DNA from: Planctomycetales bacterium
Lineage (GTDB): Bacteria; Planctomycetota; Planctomycetia; Pirellulales; Pirellulaceae
DNA length: 60,463 nt
Reading direction: 5' to 3'
Assembly: GCA_020427005.1 (NCBI GenBank)
Contig: JAGQOY010000018.1
Location: forward strand, 1 to 60,463
In this document: piece after piece, positions 34,373-44,304 of the stretch
Layout: each line of letters begins with the position of its first letter
How positions within the stretch are numbered: position 1 is the first letter of the stretch
Position numbers and translations under genes: made by a program
The notes under the pieces: model-generated
Seen by the model: the letters and a program-made list of their open reading frames with translations, nothing else
What the model was told of the DNA's origin: nothing
Databases searched by the model: none

Positions 34373-35131
34373 TTAGTCCGATTCTAAGGAGGGCATCTTT
34401 TTGGGCGCAGAGGCTGGGCACACCAAGATCGCGATAAAGATTGATGGCACGAACCCCCAAATTACTCTTGCGGCAATCCAACTTGTTTCTTCGAATTGAT
34501 GTGCTAGCGGCCATTCGGCGCGAACGTCAGGAAAAAAGAAGATGGTTATTGCTGAGCCTATTAGAGAACCCACTACGCCGCCTAAAAAACCGACAACACT
34601 CAGCTGGCCACGGTTACTAGCAGTGGAAACGAATCCGGCAGCGGCTCCTATGAACCCCCAAATCAACACATTGGCGATGCCAGCATGTGTGGTCGTGTCG
34701 TTTCCTTGACGAGCAATCAGATCGTAGTCAAATGCCAGTTGCCAAGCTGTAACCCCCACAAGACCTGCCAGAGCACCCACTATCGTTCCCAGCACGATGC
34801 CAGCCAACACTGCTAGGATCACATTTTTTTTGTTAGCGATCGCGGCTACGCCAGCAAACAATCCCACCAAGCAAAGTCCAGACAGGGTGGCACACAAAGT
34901 TGTATTGCTGTATCTCAGGTGTTTGTCCAAAGCCTTTATCTCTTCGAAATCGATTTCCGCGTTGGGGTTAACAAGGCTGGCCTGAATCTCGGGGGGGTAC
35001 TGAAAGGTATCTCCCAAACTAGTGCTCAACCATCCTGCTATGCACCCCCCCACAATGCCGGCTGACAATATCCCCAGCCATCGGATTGGACTCGAAGCAC
35101 TGGAGGTGGAAACGGGGGAACTTGGATCCAT
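34373..35131 (-). CDS. Multi-span membrane protein of unknown function
   Basis: 252 residues from ATG 35131 (MDPSSPVSTSSASSPIRW); the frame is open to 35218. About five or six hydrophobic segments are seen: LGILSAGIVGGCIAGWL, TLCATLSGLCLVGLFAGVAA, VILAVLAGIVLGTIVGALAG, ANVLIWGFIGAAAGFVS, VVGFLGGVVGSLIGSAITIF and VIWGFVPSIFIAILV. Gly/Ala-rich segments recall glycine-zipper packing. I do not recognise the family. It stands alone on the minus strand between convergent TatD and divergent DUF1559 genes. Confidence 0.7.
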   Translation of the reverse strand: MDPSSPVSTSSASSPIRWLGILSAGIVGGCIAGWLSTSLGDTFQYPPEIQASLVNPNAEIDFEEIKALDKHLRYSNTTLCATLSGLCLVGLFAGVAAIANKKNVILAVLAGIVLGTIVGALAGLVGVTAWQLAFDYDLIARQGNDTTTHAGIANVLIWGFIGAAAGFVSTASNRGQLSVVGFLGGVVGSLIGSAITIFFFPDVRAEWPLAHQFEETSWIAARVIWGFVPSIFIAILVCPASAPKKMPSLESD

Positions 35132-35355
35132 AATCTCGAACTCAATAATGTGGAAAATCATTAACGGAGCAACCGAGTGTAGCAGAAAATCATTTATCAA
35201 TGTTCCTTTAGATTGCACTAGCTGACGTTTTCTGAAATAATAGCACCATTAAGAAAGCGTTTGGCGTATCTGATTTGAGTTGCCAACCGCCTTATTTTCT
35301 AGTTAATGTATTAAGGTTCTGTTATTTCATATCAGTTTTAGATGGAGAAGTGTCC

Positions 35356-36480
35356 ATGACTAAGCGACCTGTTGGTAGACCTAATTCTGGGTTTACGTTG
35401 GTGGAACTATTGGTGGTGATTGCCATCATTGGGATCCTGGTGGGTCTACTTTTGCCTGCTGTGCAAGCTGCCCGCGAGGCTGCTCGCAGAATGCAGTGCT
35501 CAAACAATCTCAAACAGCTCGGGTTGTCATTATTGAACTACGAGAGCGCATTCAAGAAATTCCCGAGCCGCAGCGGAGGTACTGGCCCGTACTTTGCCAA
35601 CACTGGGCTCGGAAACAGCAATCGTGGGCGTCGTAGTGGATTTATTCCGCTTCTGCCGTTCATTGAGGGTAACAATCAATGGAACGCTGTCGTGGCAGGC
35701 GATGTTGCCAATAACGACCCGCCGGAAGGGCCGCATGCATGGCGCAGTTATGCTCCTTGGAACACATCTCCAGGATTCATGCGTTGCCCATCGGATGGTG
35801 GGTTTGTCAATGCTACTCGTACCAATAGCTATGCCATGTGCGCCGGTGATATGGTGGAAAGCCTGACAAACGGTTTAAGTGGTCGTCAAGCGCGTGGGAT
35901 TTTCGGTGCGCGACCTTCCAACACGCAAAGTGTGTTTTACACGATCGGCAGCGTATCGGATGGAACAAGCAACACGATTGCGTTCAGCGAGCGGCTTTGT
36001 CAGCAGAACACACCTGTGCGAGCACAAAATCCTCCGACCGTTAACGCGGGACAAGTTGAATACGTATTAGGTGTTCACACACGTGTGGCCGGATTGATTG
36101 ACAACCCCTCACTTTGCCGGACCGTCACGGATGGTCGGTACTTTGCTGCTGGATCTCAAGTTCAGTCTCGCTTTGGGATTGCATGGCAGGATGCACAGCC
36201 CATGTATGTAGCATTCAATACGGTATTGGGGCCCAACTCACCGGCATGTGCTGATGGTGGAACTTGGGGTGATTCTACCCATTTGGTTATTCCGCCTGCT
36301 AGCCGTCACACCGGCGGTGTGAACGCATCCTTTGTTGACGGTTCCGTGCACTTCATGAGCGACAATATTGACACAGGCAATACCAGTGCACGTCAAACGT
36401 TGACTGGCCCCAGCATGTATGGAGCTTGGGGAGCCCTGGGTTCCAAGTCAGGTGGAGAAGTTAACAGCTGGTCAGAGTAA
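35356..36480 (+). CDS. DUF1559 family protein with type IV pilin-like N-terminal methylation motif
   Basis: 374 residues. GGAG precedes ATG 35356 by about nine bases; the frame is open to 35275. The N-terminus [20 protein letters not shown] is a prepilin cleavage/methylation motif (G-FTLVE) followed by a membrane helix, then the family sequence [20 protein letters not shown]. The C-terminus has [20 protein letters not shown], the usual DUF1559 end. Planctomycetes encode many such proteins; they are thought to be pseudopilin-like surface proteins. A clear intrinsic terminator follows at 36532-36566. Confidence 0.95.
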   Translation: MTKRPVGRPNSGFTLVELLVVIAIIGILVGLLLPAVQAAREAARRMQCSNNLKQLGLSLLNYESAFKKFPSRSGGTGPYFANTGLGNSNRGRRSGFIPLLPFIEGNNQWNAVVAGDVANNDPPEGPHAWRSYAPWNTSPGFMRCPSDGGFVNATRTNSYAMCAGDMVESLTNGLSGRQARGIFGARPSNTQSVFYTIGSVSDGTSNTIAFSERLCQQNTPVRAQNPPTVNAGQVEYVLGVHTRVAGLIDNPSLCRTVTDGRYFAAGSQVQSRFGIAWQDAQPMYVAFNTVLGPNSPACADGGTWGDSTHLVIPPASRHTGGVNASFVDGSVHFMSDNIDTGNTSARQTLTGPSMYGAWGALGSKSGGEVNSWSE

Positions 36481-36531
36481 TTCGGCTTCTTGCTAATAGC
36501 CTTCGATGAAGGCTGACAGGAAACACTTCAT

Positions 36532-36566
36532 GGTCCCCAGTCGAACGCGACCGGGGACCTGTTTTT
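36532..36566 (+). terminator. Rho-independent terminator after the DUF1559 gene
   Basis: GGTCCCC-A-GTCG, loop AACG, CGAC-C-GGGGACC forms an 11-pair stem with one mismatch, followed by TGTTTTTG. It lies 52 bp downstream of the stop. Confidence 0.85.
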
Positions 36567-36638
36567 GTAACGAATCGATGATTCTCGCACGGCAGATAAT
36601 AGTGCTTGTGTTCCGATCATCATGGCTCATACGAAAGG

Positions 36639-37190
36639 ATGAATACGAGAATGAAACCGTCTAATGCTTGCAGGACGAATCGAAATCCTGTGAGAGTATT
36701 ACAGGTACAGTCAGGAATGTTTGTTGCGTGTCTGGCATTATTGGTCGGCTGTGGATCGTCGGGAGAACCAACTTTCCCAGTATCGGGCAAGGTAACCTAT
36801 GCTGACGGAAAACCCGTCGAGGGAGCTGCCGTTTCATTCGTGCCTGACTCCGGAAGCAAGCCCGCAGTTGGAATCACGGATGCCGATGGCATGTATAAAC
36901 TGACTACTACGAACAAGGACGATGGAGCAATAGCCGGTGATTACAAGGTCACCATAGCCAGCTATGAGGGATCTGCGGACTACGAGTCGACCGACGAGGG
37001 GCAGACTCTTGCCGATCCGTATGACATTACCAATGAGTATCCAGAAGACTACGATGAGGCTTCACAAAAGTCGGTTGCTTCCAAGAATAAGTTGCCAGCC
37101 AAATACTCCAACAAGGCAACCTCTGGTTTTACAGCTCAAGTAAAGGCCGAAGGAGAGAACGTCTACGATTTTGAGATCAAAACCAAATAG
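36639..37190 (+). CDS. Lipoprotein with carboxypeptidase-regulatory/transthyretin-like domain
   Basis: 183 residues from ATG 36639, preceded by AAAGG; ATG 36651 and ATG 36717 are alternatives. The lipobox is LLVGCGSSG, with Cys about residue 38. The next part, TFPVSGKVTYADGKPVEGAA then VSFVPDSGSKPAVGITDADG, is a carboxypeptidase-D regulatory-like beta-sandwich (about 45-110). The C-terminal part is acidic and Tyr-rich (DPYDITNEYPEDYDEAS). Small lipoproteins of this type commonly follow DUF1559 genes in planctomycetes, as here, and probably sit with them in the envelope; the role is unknown. Confidence 0.85.
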   Translation: MNTRMKPSNACRTNRNPVRVLQVQSGMFVACLALLVGCGSSGEPTFPVSGKVTYADGKPVEGAAVSFVPDSGSKPAVGITDADGMYKLTTTNKDDGAIAGDYKVTIASYEGSADYESTDEGQTLADPYDITNEYPEDYDEASQKSVASKNKLPAKYSNKATSGFTAQVKAEGENVYDFEIKTK

Positions 37191-37219
37191 GCTTGAGGCT
37201 GACAAATTTCAACTCATAT

Positions 37220-37256
37220 GCAGCGGTCAACAACAATTTTTGATGCTGACCGCTGT
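37220..37256 (+). terminator. Hairpin after the lipoprotein gene (possible terminator)
   Basis: CAGCGGTCA (37221-37229) and TGACCGCTG (37247-37255) form a perfect 9-bp stem with a 17-base loop. There is no strong T-run after it, so it is a weak terminator or transcript-stability hairpin. Confidence 0.5.
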
Positions 37257-37366
37257 TAGTCTGGGGTTCGTGGCTGAGATTAAATTCTTTCTTCTGAAAC
37301 TCGTCACGCCATCTGTGAATTGTGCAAAGGATTATCAGGCGAGGCGGAGACCAGTTTGAACACATC

Positions 37367-37492
37367 CGTTCGGCTCGTGGGACGTACTTGAGAACCTTTG
37401 CGGTCGCATAGCGTTAGGATTGATGCGATGAGATTTTGGTATCGACGAACAGGGTGAAACAGTCAATTGCAGTACGTCCCGTGAGCCGAACG
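37367..37492. repeat. Inverted repeat, MITE/REP-like
   Basis: Arms 37367-37388 (CGTTCGGCTC, then GTGGGACGTACT) and 37471-37492 (AGTACGTCCCGTGAGCCGAA then CG) are complementary at 20 of 22 positions, with an 82-base spacer holding no open frame. The size (126 bp) and arms suit a non-autonomous or REP-like palindromic element. Confidence 0.72.
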
Positions 37493-37839
37493 GGACGTTG
37501 GGTGGCGGCTGGTTGATCTCGAAGAATTCGATTTTTAATCGGCAGGTGACTTACTTACAGAGTGTTGAAAGAAGTCTGATGGCAATCCTCGGGTTCGGGG
37601 ATCTAGGCATTATTTAGCTGTGTCTTTTTCGTCGCACAGGAACATCTCTTTTTCAGATGCCGACAAGCATTGCTTAGCCTAGGAATGTCTATTTGCGAAT
37701 CTCCTATCATGCAAATCTGCGTGACTCTGAGAGACCCATCAGGCCGAGTTATTTCACACCCAAAACAAGTTGCATTCTACTCGGCATCCAGCGCTTCCAG
37801 CCCGTTTTTTGCTGACTGGCTAGAAGCGGGGGTGCCTAT

Positions 37840-37914
37840 CCTACTGAAATCCTGTCAATAATTGTTGAACGACTCTTTAATTGGATTTCGAATATCGCAA
37901 CCTCCAAAAACGTT
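37840..37914 (+). repeat. Dispersed repeat, full copy
   Basis: The first part (37840-37874) matches 9370-9404 at 31 of 35 positions and the second part (37884-37914) matches 31565-31593 at 27 of 31 aligned columns, all on the plus strand. So this 75-base unit is the fullest of three copies in the window. Confidence 0.65.
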
Positions 37915-38128
37915 ACTCGATGTCTTCCAAGCTCCCCGAATGGCTCGAACGGCCTCGTAATTCTCGGATGGATGGTGAGTTCTAATCGAGACACGCCTGA
38001 TCCAAATTCGTTGAGTGAATTTGGGAGGCAGATACCGAATCTTGCAACCACAGGCAGAAAACAAGTAAAATGTATGGCCTCACTGGCCTCACCGAAATTC
38101 CCTGCCCTTGCCAAATAGTTCTCGCCCC

Positions 38129-40483
38129 ATGATGACTCGACTCCCACGTTTGTGTTGCCTATTTGCGATGACTTTTTGTCCTATTGCTTCGGGGCAACAG
38201 CTATCTGCGTCCAATGCCGAATCTCGGGCAGCCTTAAGAGGCACTTTGGAAAGCAGTTGTTGGGATTGCCATAGTGGCGACAATCGTGAAGGCAATTTGG
38301 CATTAGATGAATTACTAAAGCAGTCGATAGGTGAGCAAGCCGCAATTTGGGAAGGTATCGTACGTAAACTCGACACGCGGCAAATGCCACCACTCGGCGA
38401 GACTCGGCCAAGCGAGTCGGAGTATGAGGCATTGACCGATAGCATTGTTCAGTTGCTAGATCGGGCAGCTGCGGACCAGCCCAATCCCGGCCGCACAGAG
38501 TCGCTCAGACGGTTAACTCAATTGGAATATCAATTCGCTATACGAGATCTTCTGGCCCTGGACATTGATACTAGCGAAATGCTACCTGCTGACGAATCCA
38601 GTCATGGATTTGACAATATCACTGTCACAGGCCTATCTCCTGTTTTGCTTGATCGATACGTTTCCGCTGCTCAAGCCATTAGTCGCTTGGCAATTGGAGT
38701 GCGGGCTGAGCCTGGAGCTGAAAAGACCTATCGAATGCGACCGGATATTACCCAGGACACACATTTAGAAGGCACTCCGATAGGTTCACGGGGTGGCATC
38801 GTGGTGAATCACGTGTTCCCACAGGATGGGAACTATGAATTACAAGCTTGGCTGATGCGGGACCGTAACGAGGAACTGGAAGGAATGCACGGTACCTACG
38901 AGCTTCAGTTCTTGGTGGATCGAAAATTAGTGACGGTCTTTTCCGTTGCCCCTCCGCCGCGTGGCCAAAGCGATAAATTGGTAGACGCCAACTTCACTGC
39001 ATCCGTTTCGATCTCGGCAGGTCCACACGAAGTCGCCGTAGTATTTCCCAAGAATCCTTCGTCTCTGCTCGAAACGATTCGGCAACCGTTGAATGTACAC
39101 TTTAATTATTACCGTCACCCTCGCATTGAACCTGCGGTATATCAGCTCACCGTACGTGGACCATTCGAAGGCAAGGTGCCAAAATCGACTCCCAGTCGAG
39201 ACCGCATTTTTGTCTGCTATCCCTCAGACCAAGAACAAGAGGTAGAGTGCGCCCAGCAGATTATTCGAAAACTAGCGCGGCTAGCGTACCGACGCGATGT
39301 TACTGACGAGGATCTTGAGCAACCAATGGAGTTTTTCAAATTGGGGCAAGCTGAGAATGGATTTGAGGCAGGTGTCGAGAGGGCATTGGCTGCTATTCTC
39401 GTAAACCCTCAATTCCTATTTCGCATCGAGCGCCAACCTAATACGTTACCATTGGGAGCACCCTATCGATTGACCGCAGTGGAGTTAGCTTCCCGGCTAT
39501 CGTTCTTCCTATGGAGCAGCATTCCAGATGAAGAACTCCTTGATTTGGCAGCCAACGATCAGTTGTTGCAACCGGCAGTACTTCAGCAGCAGGTTCAAAG
39601 AATGCTTGCCGACGCGCGCGCCAAGTCGCTGGTTCAGAATTTTGCAGACCAATGGCTCTACCTTCGCAATTTGGACTCGGCTATTCCTGACATGCGCTTG
39701 TTCCCTGACTTTGATGATAACCTCCGTCAATCCATGCGCCAGGAAACTGAGCTGTTCTTCGAAAGTGTTGTGCGGGAGGATCGGAGTATTCTTGATCTGC
39801 TGAGAGCCGACTATACATTTCTTAATGAGCGTTTAGCCAAACATTATGGAATGGAACATATCTATGGCAGCCACTTTCGGCGAGTTGATCTCAACTCAAA
39901 CGCTCATCGTGGCGGACTGTTAAGGCAGGCAAGTATACTTACGGTGACGTCTTATGCGACGCGAACTTCGCCTGTCTTGCGGGGGCAATGGGTGTTGAAG
40001 AACTTGATAGGCAGTCCACCGCCTGCACCGCCACCGAATGTTCCGACTCTGGAAGAAAATACGGTGGCTGGAAATCTCCCAGTGCGAGCAAGACTCGAGA
40101 TGCATCGAGACAACGTGGCCTGCGCGGGCTGCCACAATTTGATAGATCCCGTGGGATTTGCTCTCGAAAACTTCGATGCGGTCGGGAGGTGGCGTGATTC
40201 AGAAAACGGAACCTTATTGGATGTCGCGGGAGGCCTTCCTGATGGCAGCCAGTTTGATGGAGTAACAGGCCTAGAGGATGCTCTGCTGGCAAGACCTCAG
40301 TTGTTTGTCCAAACACTGACTGAGAAACTAATGACATACGCCCTGGGCCGTGGCGTTGAGCCTTATGATGCTCCGGCAATTCGGCAGATTGTGCGTGAAG
40401 CGAAGGAACATGATTTTGAATTTTCGTACATTATATCGGGCATCGCCAATAGTTTGCCGTTTCAAATGAGGAACACGCAATGA
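38129..40483 (+). CDS. DUF1587/DUF1592/DUF1595/DUF1588/DUF1585 planctomycete cytochrome-type protein
   Basis: 784 residues from ATG 38129; a TTG at 38108 would add seven. A signal peptide is likely (LPRLCCLFAMTFCPIASG). An N-terminal cytochrome c-like motif CWDCH (about residue 45) is followed by the DUF1587-like QYEFAIRDLLALD-type block, LAYRRDVTDEDLEQ (DUF1595), LASRLSFFLWSSIPDEELLD and FADQWLYLRNLD (DUF1592), then RDNVACAGCHNLIDPVGFAL (DUF1588), with a second CxxCH, and LTEKLMTYALGRGVEPYDAP (DUF1585). Its stop overlaps the start of the next DUF1552 gene (ATGA), so the pair is translationally coupled. Role unknown; probably periplasmic redox enzymes. Confidence 0.93.
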   Translation: MMTRLPRLCCLFAMTFCPIASGQQLSASNAESRAALRGTLESSCWDCHSGDNREGNLALDELLKQSIGEQAAIWEGIVRKLDTRQMPPLGETRPSESEYEALTDSIVQLLDRAAADQPNPGRTESLRRLTQLEYQFAIRDLLALDIDTSEMLPADESSHGFDNITVTGLSPVLLDRYVSAAQAISRLAIGVRAEPGAEKTYRMRPDITQDTHLEGTPIGSRGGIVVNHVFPQDGNYELQAWLMRDRNEELEGMHGTYELQFLVDRKLVTVFSVAPPPRGQSDKLVDANFTASVSISAGPHEVAVVFPKNPSSLLETIRQPLNVHFNYYRHPRIEPAVYQLTVRGPFEGKVPKSTPSRDRIFVCYPSDQEQEVECAQQIIRKLARLAYRRDVTDEDLEQPMEFFKLGQAENGFEAGVERALAAILVNPQFLFRIERQPNTLPLGAPYRLTAVELASRLSFFLWSSIPDEELLDLAANDQLLQPAVLQQQVQRMLADARAKSLVQNFADQWLYLRNLDSAIPDMRLFPDFDDNLRQSMRQETELFFESVVREDRSILDLLRADYTFLNERLAKHYGMEHIYGSHFRRVDLNSNAHRGGLLRQASILTVTSYATRTSPVLRGQWVLKNLIGSPPPAPPPNVPTLEENTVAGNLPVRARLEMHRDNVACAGCHNLIDPVGFALENFDAVGRWRDSENGTLLDVAGGLPDGSQFDGVTGLEDALLARPQLFVQTLTEKLMTYALGRGVEPYDAPAIRQIVREAKEHDFEFSYIISGIANSLPFQMRNTQ

Positions 40484-41829
40484 TCATAACAAAGAAGGCT
40501 CTGGCTCGTAGAACATTTCTCAGGGGAGTGGGTACCGCGATCGCGTTGCCGCTGTTGGATGCAATGGTTCCATCCATGACCGCAATTGCGAACACTGCCG
40601 CTGGGCCAGGGCAATTGCGCAGATTGGGTTTCGTTTATATGCCTATGGGTTGTGATCTGTCGCGATGGACTCCTCCTGGGGGTGAACGGCTGGAACAACT
40701 ATCTCCTACGTTGAGCCCATTGGAACGAGTCAAGGATAAGGTCACGATCGTTTCGAATCTTGAATTAAAGAACGCATATCCTGGTACGCACGCAACTTCC
40801 AATTCTTCGTTCCTTAGTGCCGCAAAAGCGAAGAGAACGGAAAGTACAGATTACTTTTTGGGTACAACAGTGGATCAGTTGGCCGCACAAAGTATTGGCC
40901 AGGAAACGCAGTTGCCCTCGCTAGAATTATCCATGGATTTGTTAAGTGTGGTTGGTCAGTGTGACAATGGCTACGCGTGTGTTTATCAAAATAACCTATC
41001 CTGGTCGTCACCTACGACCCCTCTTCCCGCCGAAGCCCACCCTCGTCTTGTATTCGAGCGACTGTATGGGGAAGGTCGAGATGCTGCTACGCGACAGGCT
41101 TTAATGCGTGAGAAAGCCAGCCTGTTGGATTCGGTCAACGAGGAATTAGTTCGCCTGAAAAATACTCTGGGCCCCAGCGATCGACGCCGCGTAGATGAGT
41201 ACTTGGAATCCGTTCGCAATGTAGAGCAACGCATTCAACGGGCTGAAGCTTTGGCTAAAGAAAACCCAGTCACGGACTTGGATCGCCCATCAGGAGTACC
41301 AGCTGATTATGCTGAACATGCAAAATTAATGTTCGATCTGCAACTCTTGGCATTGCAGGGGAACATCACTCGAGTGGTTACGTTTCAGTTGGCTCGCGAA
41401 ACTAGCAATCGTACTTACCCTGAAATTGGCGTCCCAGATGCCCATCATCCGTTGACCCACCATGGAAACGATCCCGAAAAAATTGCCCGCATGGCGAAAG
41501 TAAATCGCTTTCATGTGTCGCTTTTCGCCGAATTCCTCGAACGCTTGGCAGCGACACCAGAAGGTAATGGGACGCTTCTCGATAACATTCTCTATTTGTA
41601 TGGCAGCGGTATGGGGAATCCCAATGTGCACGATCATATCAATTTGCCGATAATCGTTGCCGGGGGGGCCGCGGGCAATATGCAAGGTGGACGCCATATA
41701 CGGTTTGACTCTCCAACTCCCTTGGCCAATTTGCATTTGAGTTTGCTGGAGAAAATCGGTGCTCGGGTCAACGAAATCGGAGATAGTAGTGGAACGATAA
41801 CTGAATTGTTCCAACCGCTCAGTGTTTGA
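40480..41829 (+). CDS. DUF1552 protein, Tat-exported
   Basis: 449 residues. The N-terminus has a twin-arginine signal: LARRTFLRGVGTAIALPLLD. The body includes LGFVYMPMGCDLSRWTPPG and NILYLYGSGMGNPNVHDHIN, which matches the DUF1552 ending. The ATG overlaps the upstream stop by four bases; the two are a standard pair in planctomycetes, and probably form one exported complex. Enzymatic activity is not known for the family. Confidence 0.93.
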   Translation: MIITKKALARRTFLRGVGTAIALPLLDAMVPSMTAIANTAAGPGQLRRLGFVYMPMGCDLSRWTPPGGERLEQLSPTLSPLERVKDKVTIVSNLELKNAYPGTHATSNSSFLSAAKAKRTESTDYFLGTTVDQLAAQSIGQETQLPSLELSMDLLSVVGQCDNGYACVYQNNLSWSSPTTPLPAEAHPRLVFERLYGEGRDAATRQALMREKASLLDSVNEELVRLKNTLGPSDRRRVDEYLESVRNVEQRIQRAEALAKENPVTDLDRPSGVPADYAEHAKLMFDLQLLALQGNITRVVTFQLARETSNRTYPEIGVPDAHHPLTHHGNDPEKIARMAKVNRFHVSLFAEFLERLAATPEGNGTLLDNILYLYGSGMGNPNVHDHINLPIIVAGGAAGNMQGGRHIRFDSPTPLANLHLSLLEKIGARVNEIGDSSGTITELFQPLSV

Positions 41830-41903
41830 GTTAGTGAACACCTTATTCCCTGCCCCGATCAGTACGGTTTCTGCTCGATGTAGGAAACAGTTTAGAGGTA
41901 ACT

Positions 41904-44219
41904 ATGCCTACGCGAGGTCAGAAGTACTGTCTTTCGGCAATCTACACTCTTGGATTGGTTTGCCTGCTCGGTTTACCACTCTTGGCTGATGAAGTTTCCA
42001 TTGCTGACGCTGCTCAACAGGGACGATTTTCGCTGGCAATGGAGTTGCTAACTCAAGGGGCCAGCGTTAATGCTCCCCAGGCCGATGGAATGACTGCGTT
42101 GCATTGGGCCGTTCGTTACTCAAACGAGGAAGCCGCTCTGGCTTTGATCCGAGCCGGTGCGAACACTTCGGCGACAAATCGATATGGTGTCAGTCCCTTG
42201 TCCCTCGCTTGTACTAATGGCGATGACAAAATTGTCGACATGCTGTTGTCTACTGGAGCTGACGCTAAAGCTTCCCTGCCTGGAGGAGAAACGTTACTAA
42301 TGACGGCCTCCAGAACAGGGCGAGTTGGCCCAGTCAAATCGCTATTGGCGCGAGGTGTCGATGTCAATGCCCGAGAGCACAAAGGGCAGACTGCGCTAAT
42401 GTGGGCGGCTGCTGAAGGACATACGGAGGTAGTAAATGCACTCCTGGAAGCAGGAGCGGATCCTACCATCCAGTTGCGTTCTGGGTTCAACGCGTTGTTC
42501 TTTGCTGTCCGCCAGGGAAAGATTGAAACCGTATTGCGTCTGCTTAAAGCCGGTGCGGATGTGAATAGTGAAATCGCTACACAACAGGGGATCAAGTTTG
42601 TGAGTGGACGTCTTACCATGACACCACTTTTAATGGCGATTGAGAATGGACACTTTGAATTGGCAAGTTTAATGCTGGATGCTGGGGCAAATCCAAATGC
42701 AGCCCCCTCAGGCTATGGGGCACTGCATGCGCTATCCTGGGTGCGGAAGCCGATACGGGGTGATGGTGATCCGCCACCGGATGGTTCTGGACGCCTTACA
42801 AGTCTGGACATTGCAAGGAAACTCGTTGTCAGCGGAGCGAACATCCGGGCTCGTCTCCAAAATGGCAAATCCGAACTTGGACGCTTCACGTATTCAGGGT
42901 CTACTCCGTTTTTGTTGGCGGCTCAGACCGCCGATGTTCAATTCATGGATCTTTTATATCAACTAGGAGCAGATATAAACGAGGCAAACGACGACGGTTG
43001 TACGCCATTGTTGGCTGCTACAGGGGTAGGTGCACTTGGAGATGGAGATGAGTCAGCGGGAACAGAGGATGAAACTATTGCGGCCGTCGAGTTTCTATTG
43101 CAGCACGGCGCAAATATCAACTGCGTCGACCATAACGGCGAGACGGTCATGCATGGGGCAGCCTATCAAAGCCTAGCAAAACTAGTCGGCTACTTGGTAC
43201 GCAGTGGTGCTGATCCGAAAATTTGGAATCACGAGAATCGCGCCGGTTGGACGCCTCGTTTGATCGCACTTGGTTACAGGCCTGGAAATTTTCGTCCCGA
43301 TCCACAGACGTTGGCTGCCATCGAATCCATTATGCAGGTGGCAGGTGAAGAACTTGCCGATGTCTCCCATCTAACTACGCCCAAAAGAAGTTGGTCGTCA
43401 ACACGAAATAGTTCCAGCAAATGGGTCGTGAAAGACCTTGCCTATGCCACAGCCGGTAGCCAATCACTTTTGCTCGATTTGCATTTTCCTTTGCATGTTA
43501 CCGGGTCGCCATTGATTGTCTGGGTTCACGGAGGAGCATGGCGCAGTGGTTCCAAAGACAATATGCCACTAGACCATTTGGTGGGTGCTGGCTATACGGT
43601 AGCTAGTATCAACTATCGTTTGTCCACTGAAGCTGCATTTCCGGCCCAGATCCACGACATCAAGGCCGCAATTCGCTTTTTGCGGGGCATCGCCACACGT
43701 TATGGTTATCGATCCGATCGGATTGCCGTCGCTGGTTCGTCAGCCGGAGGCCATTTGGCAGCACTTGTGGGAACCACTAATGGAGTCGAGACTCTAGAAG
43801 GTGATATCGGTGAATATCGCGTCCAATCGTCGGATGTCCACGCCATAGTCGACTTTTTCGGCCCGACCAACTTGATGACCATACTGCCGCAATCCACACC
43901 CCACGGACTAAGTGTCAGAGTCCCAGCACTGCAGCTGTTATTAGGAGCTCAGCCTGAGGAAGTGCCTGAGCTTGCGCGTTTAGCTAGCCCCGTCGAACAC
44001 GTGGACTCTCAGGACCCACCCTTGCTGCTGATCCATGGAGATCAGGATCCGCAGGTCCCAATCAATCAGTCTATTGAAATTCTCGGTAAGTATGAAGCTC
44101 TAGGTTTGCCTGTACAATTCGAAATGGTGCATGATGCTGCCCACGGAGGCGCCCAGTTCTTTGACGAAGAACGTCAACTCAAAGTTAAATCGTTTTTGGA
44201 TGCCGTGTTTTCTAAGTAA
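41904..44219 (+). CDS. Ankyrin-repeat protein fused to an alpha/beta-hydrolase (esterase/lipase-like)
   Basis: 771 residues. A signal peptide is likely (IYTLGLVCLLGLPLLADE). About ten ankyrin repeats fill residues 30-480, for example ADGMTALHWAVRYSNEEAAL, KGQTALMWAAAEGHTEVVNA and NGETVMHGAAYQSLAKLVGY. A C-terminal alpha/beta-hydrolase (about 510-771) has the oxyanion-hole motif HGGAW (about 535), the nucleophile Ser in VAGSSAGGHLAA (about 611), Asp in HGDQDPQ (about 710) and His in HDAAHGG (about 742): the BD-FAE/carboxylesterase type. So the catalytic set looks complete. The ankyrin part could bind a surface partner. An 85-bp gap precedes the permease gene. Confidence 0.9.
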   Translation: MPTRGQKYCLSAIYTLGLVCLLGLPLLADEVSIADAAQQGRFSLAMELLTQGASVNAPQADGMTALHWAVRYSNEEAALALIRAGANTSATNRYGVSPLSLACTNGDDKIVDMLLSTGADAKASLPGGETLLMTASRTGRVGPVKSLLARGVDVNAREHKGQTALMWAAAEGHTEVVNALLEAGADPTIQLRSGFNALFFAVRQGKIETVLRLLKAGADVNSEIATQQGIKFVSGRLTMTPLLMAIENGHFELASLMLDAGANPNAAPSGYGALHALSWVRKPIRGDGDPPPDGSGRLTSLDIARKLVVSGANIRARLQNGKSELGRFTYSGSTPFLLAAQTADVQFMDLLYQLGADINEANDDGCTPLLAATGVGALGDGDESAGTEDETIAAVEFLLQHGANINCVDHNGETVMHGAAYQSLAKLVGYLVRSGADPKIWNHENRAGWTPRLIALGYRPGNFRPDPQTLAAIESIMQVAGEELADVSHLTTPKRSWSSTRNSSSKWVVKDLAYATAGSQSLLLDLHFPLHVTGSPLIVWVHGGAWRSGSKDNMPLDHLVGAGYTVASINYRLSTEAAFPAQIHDIKAAIRFLRGIATRYGYRSDRIAVAGSSAGGHLAALVGTTNGVETLEGDIGEYRVQSSDVHAIVDFFGPTNLMTILPQSTPHGLSVRVPALQLLLGAQPEEVPELARLASPVEHVDSQDPPLLLIHGDQDPQVPINQSIEILGKYEALGLPVQFEMVHDAAHGGAQFFDEERQLKVKSFLDAVFSK

Positions 44220-44304
44220 CATCCAAAATGCTGGCTCGTAGCAGGCGGTTATCGAGTAGGCTAATTTCTCTATCAAGTAGAAGCTAATTGAATGGGAGAG
44301 GTTC

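Larger units (their letters stand above)
37191..38128. other. Long intergenic region rich in repeats
   Basis: About 940 bases without a convincing gene. It contains a hairpin at 37220-37256, an inverted repeat at 37367-37492, and the fullest copy of the dispersed repeat at 37840-37914. Short frames (37171-37359 plus, 37670-37861 plus, 37836-38147 minus) lack ribosome sites and family features. Confidence 0.6.
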
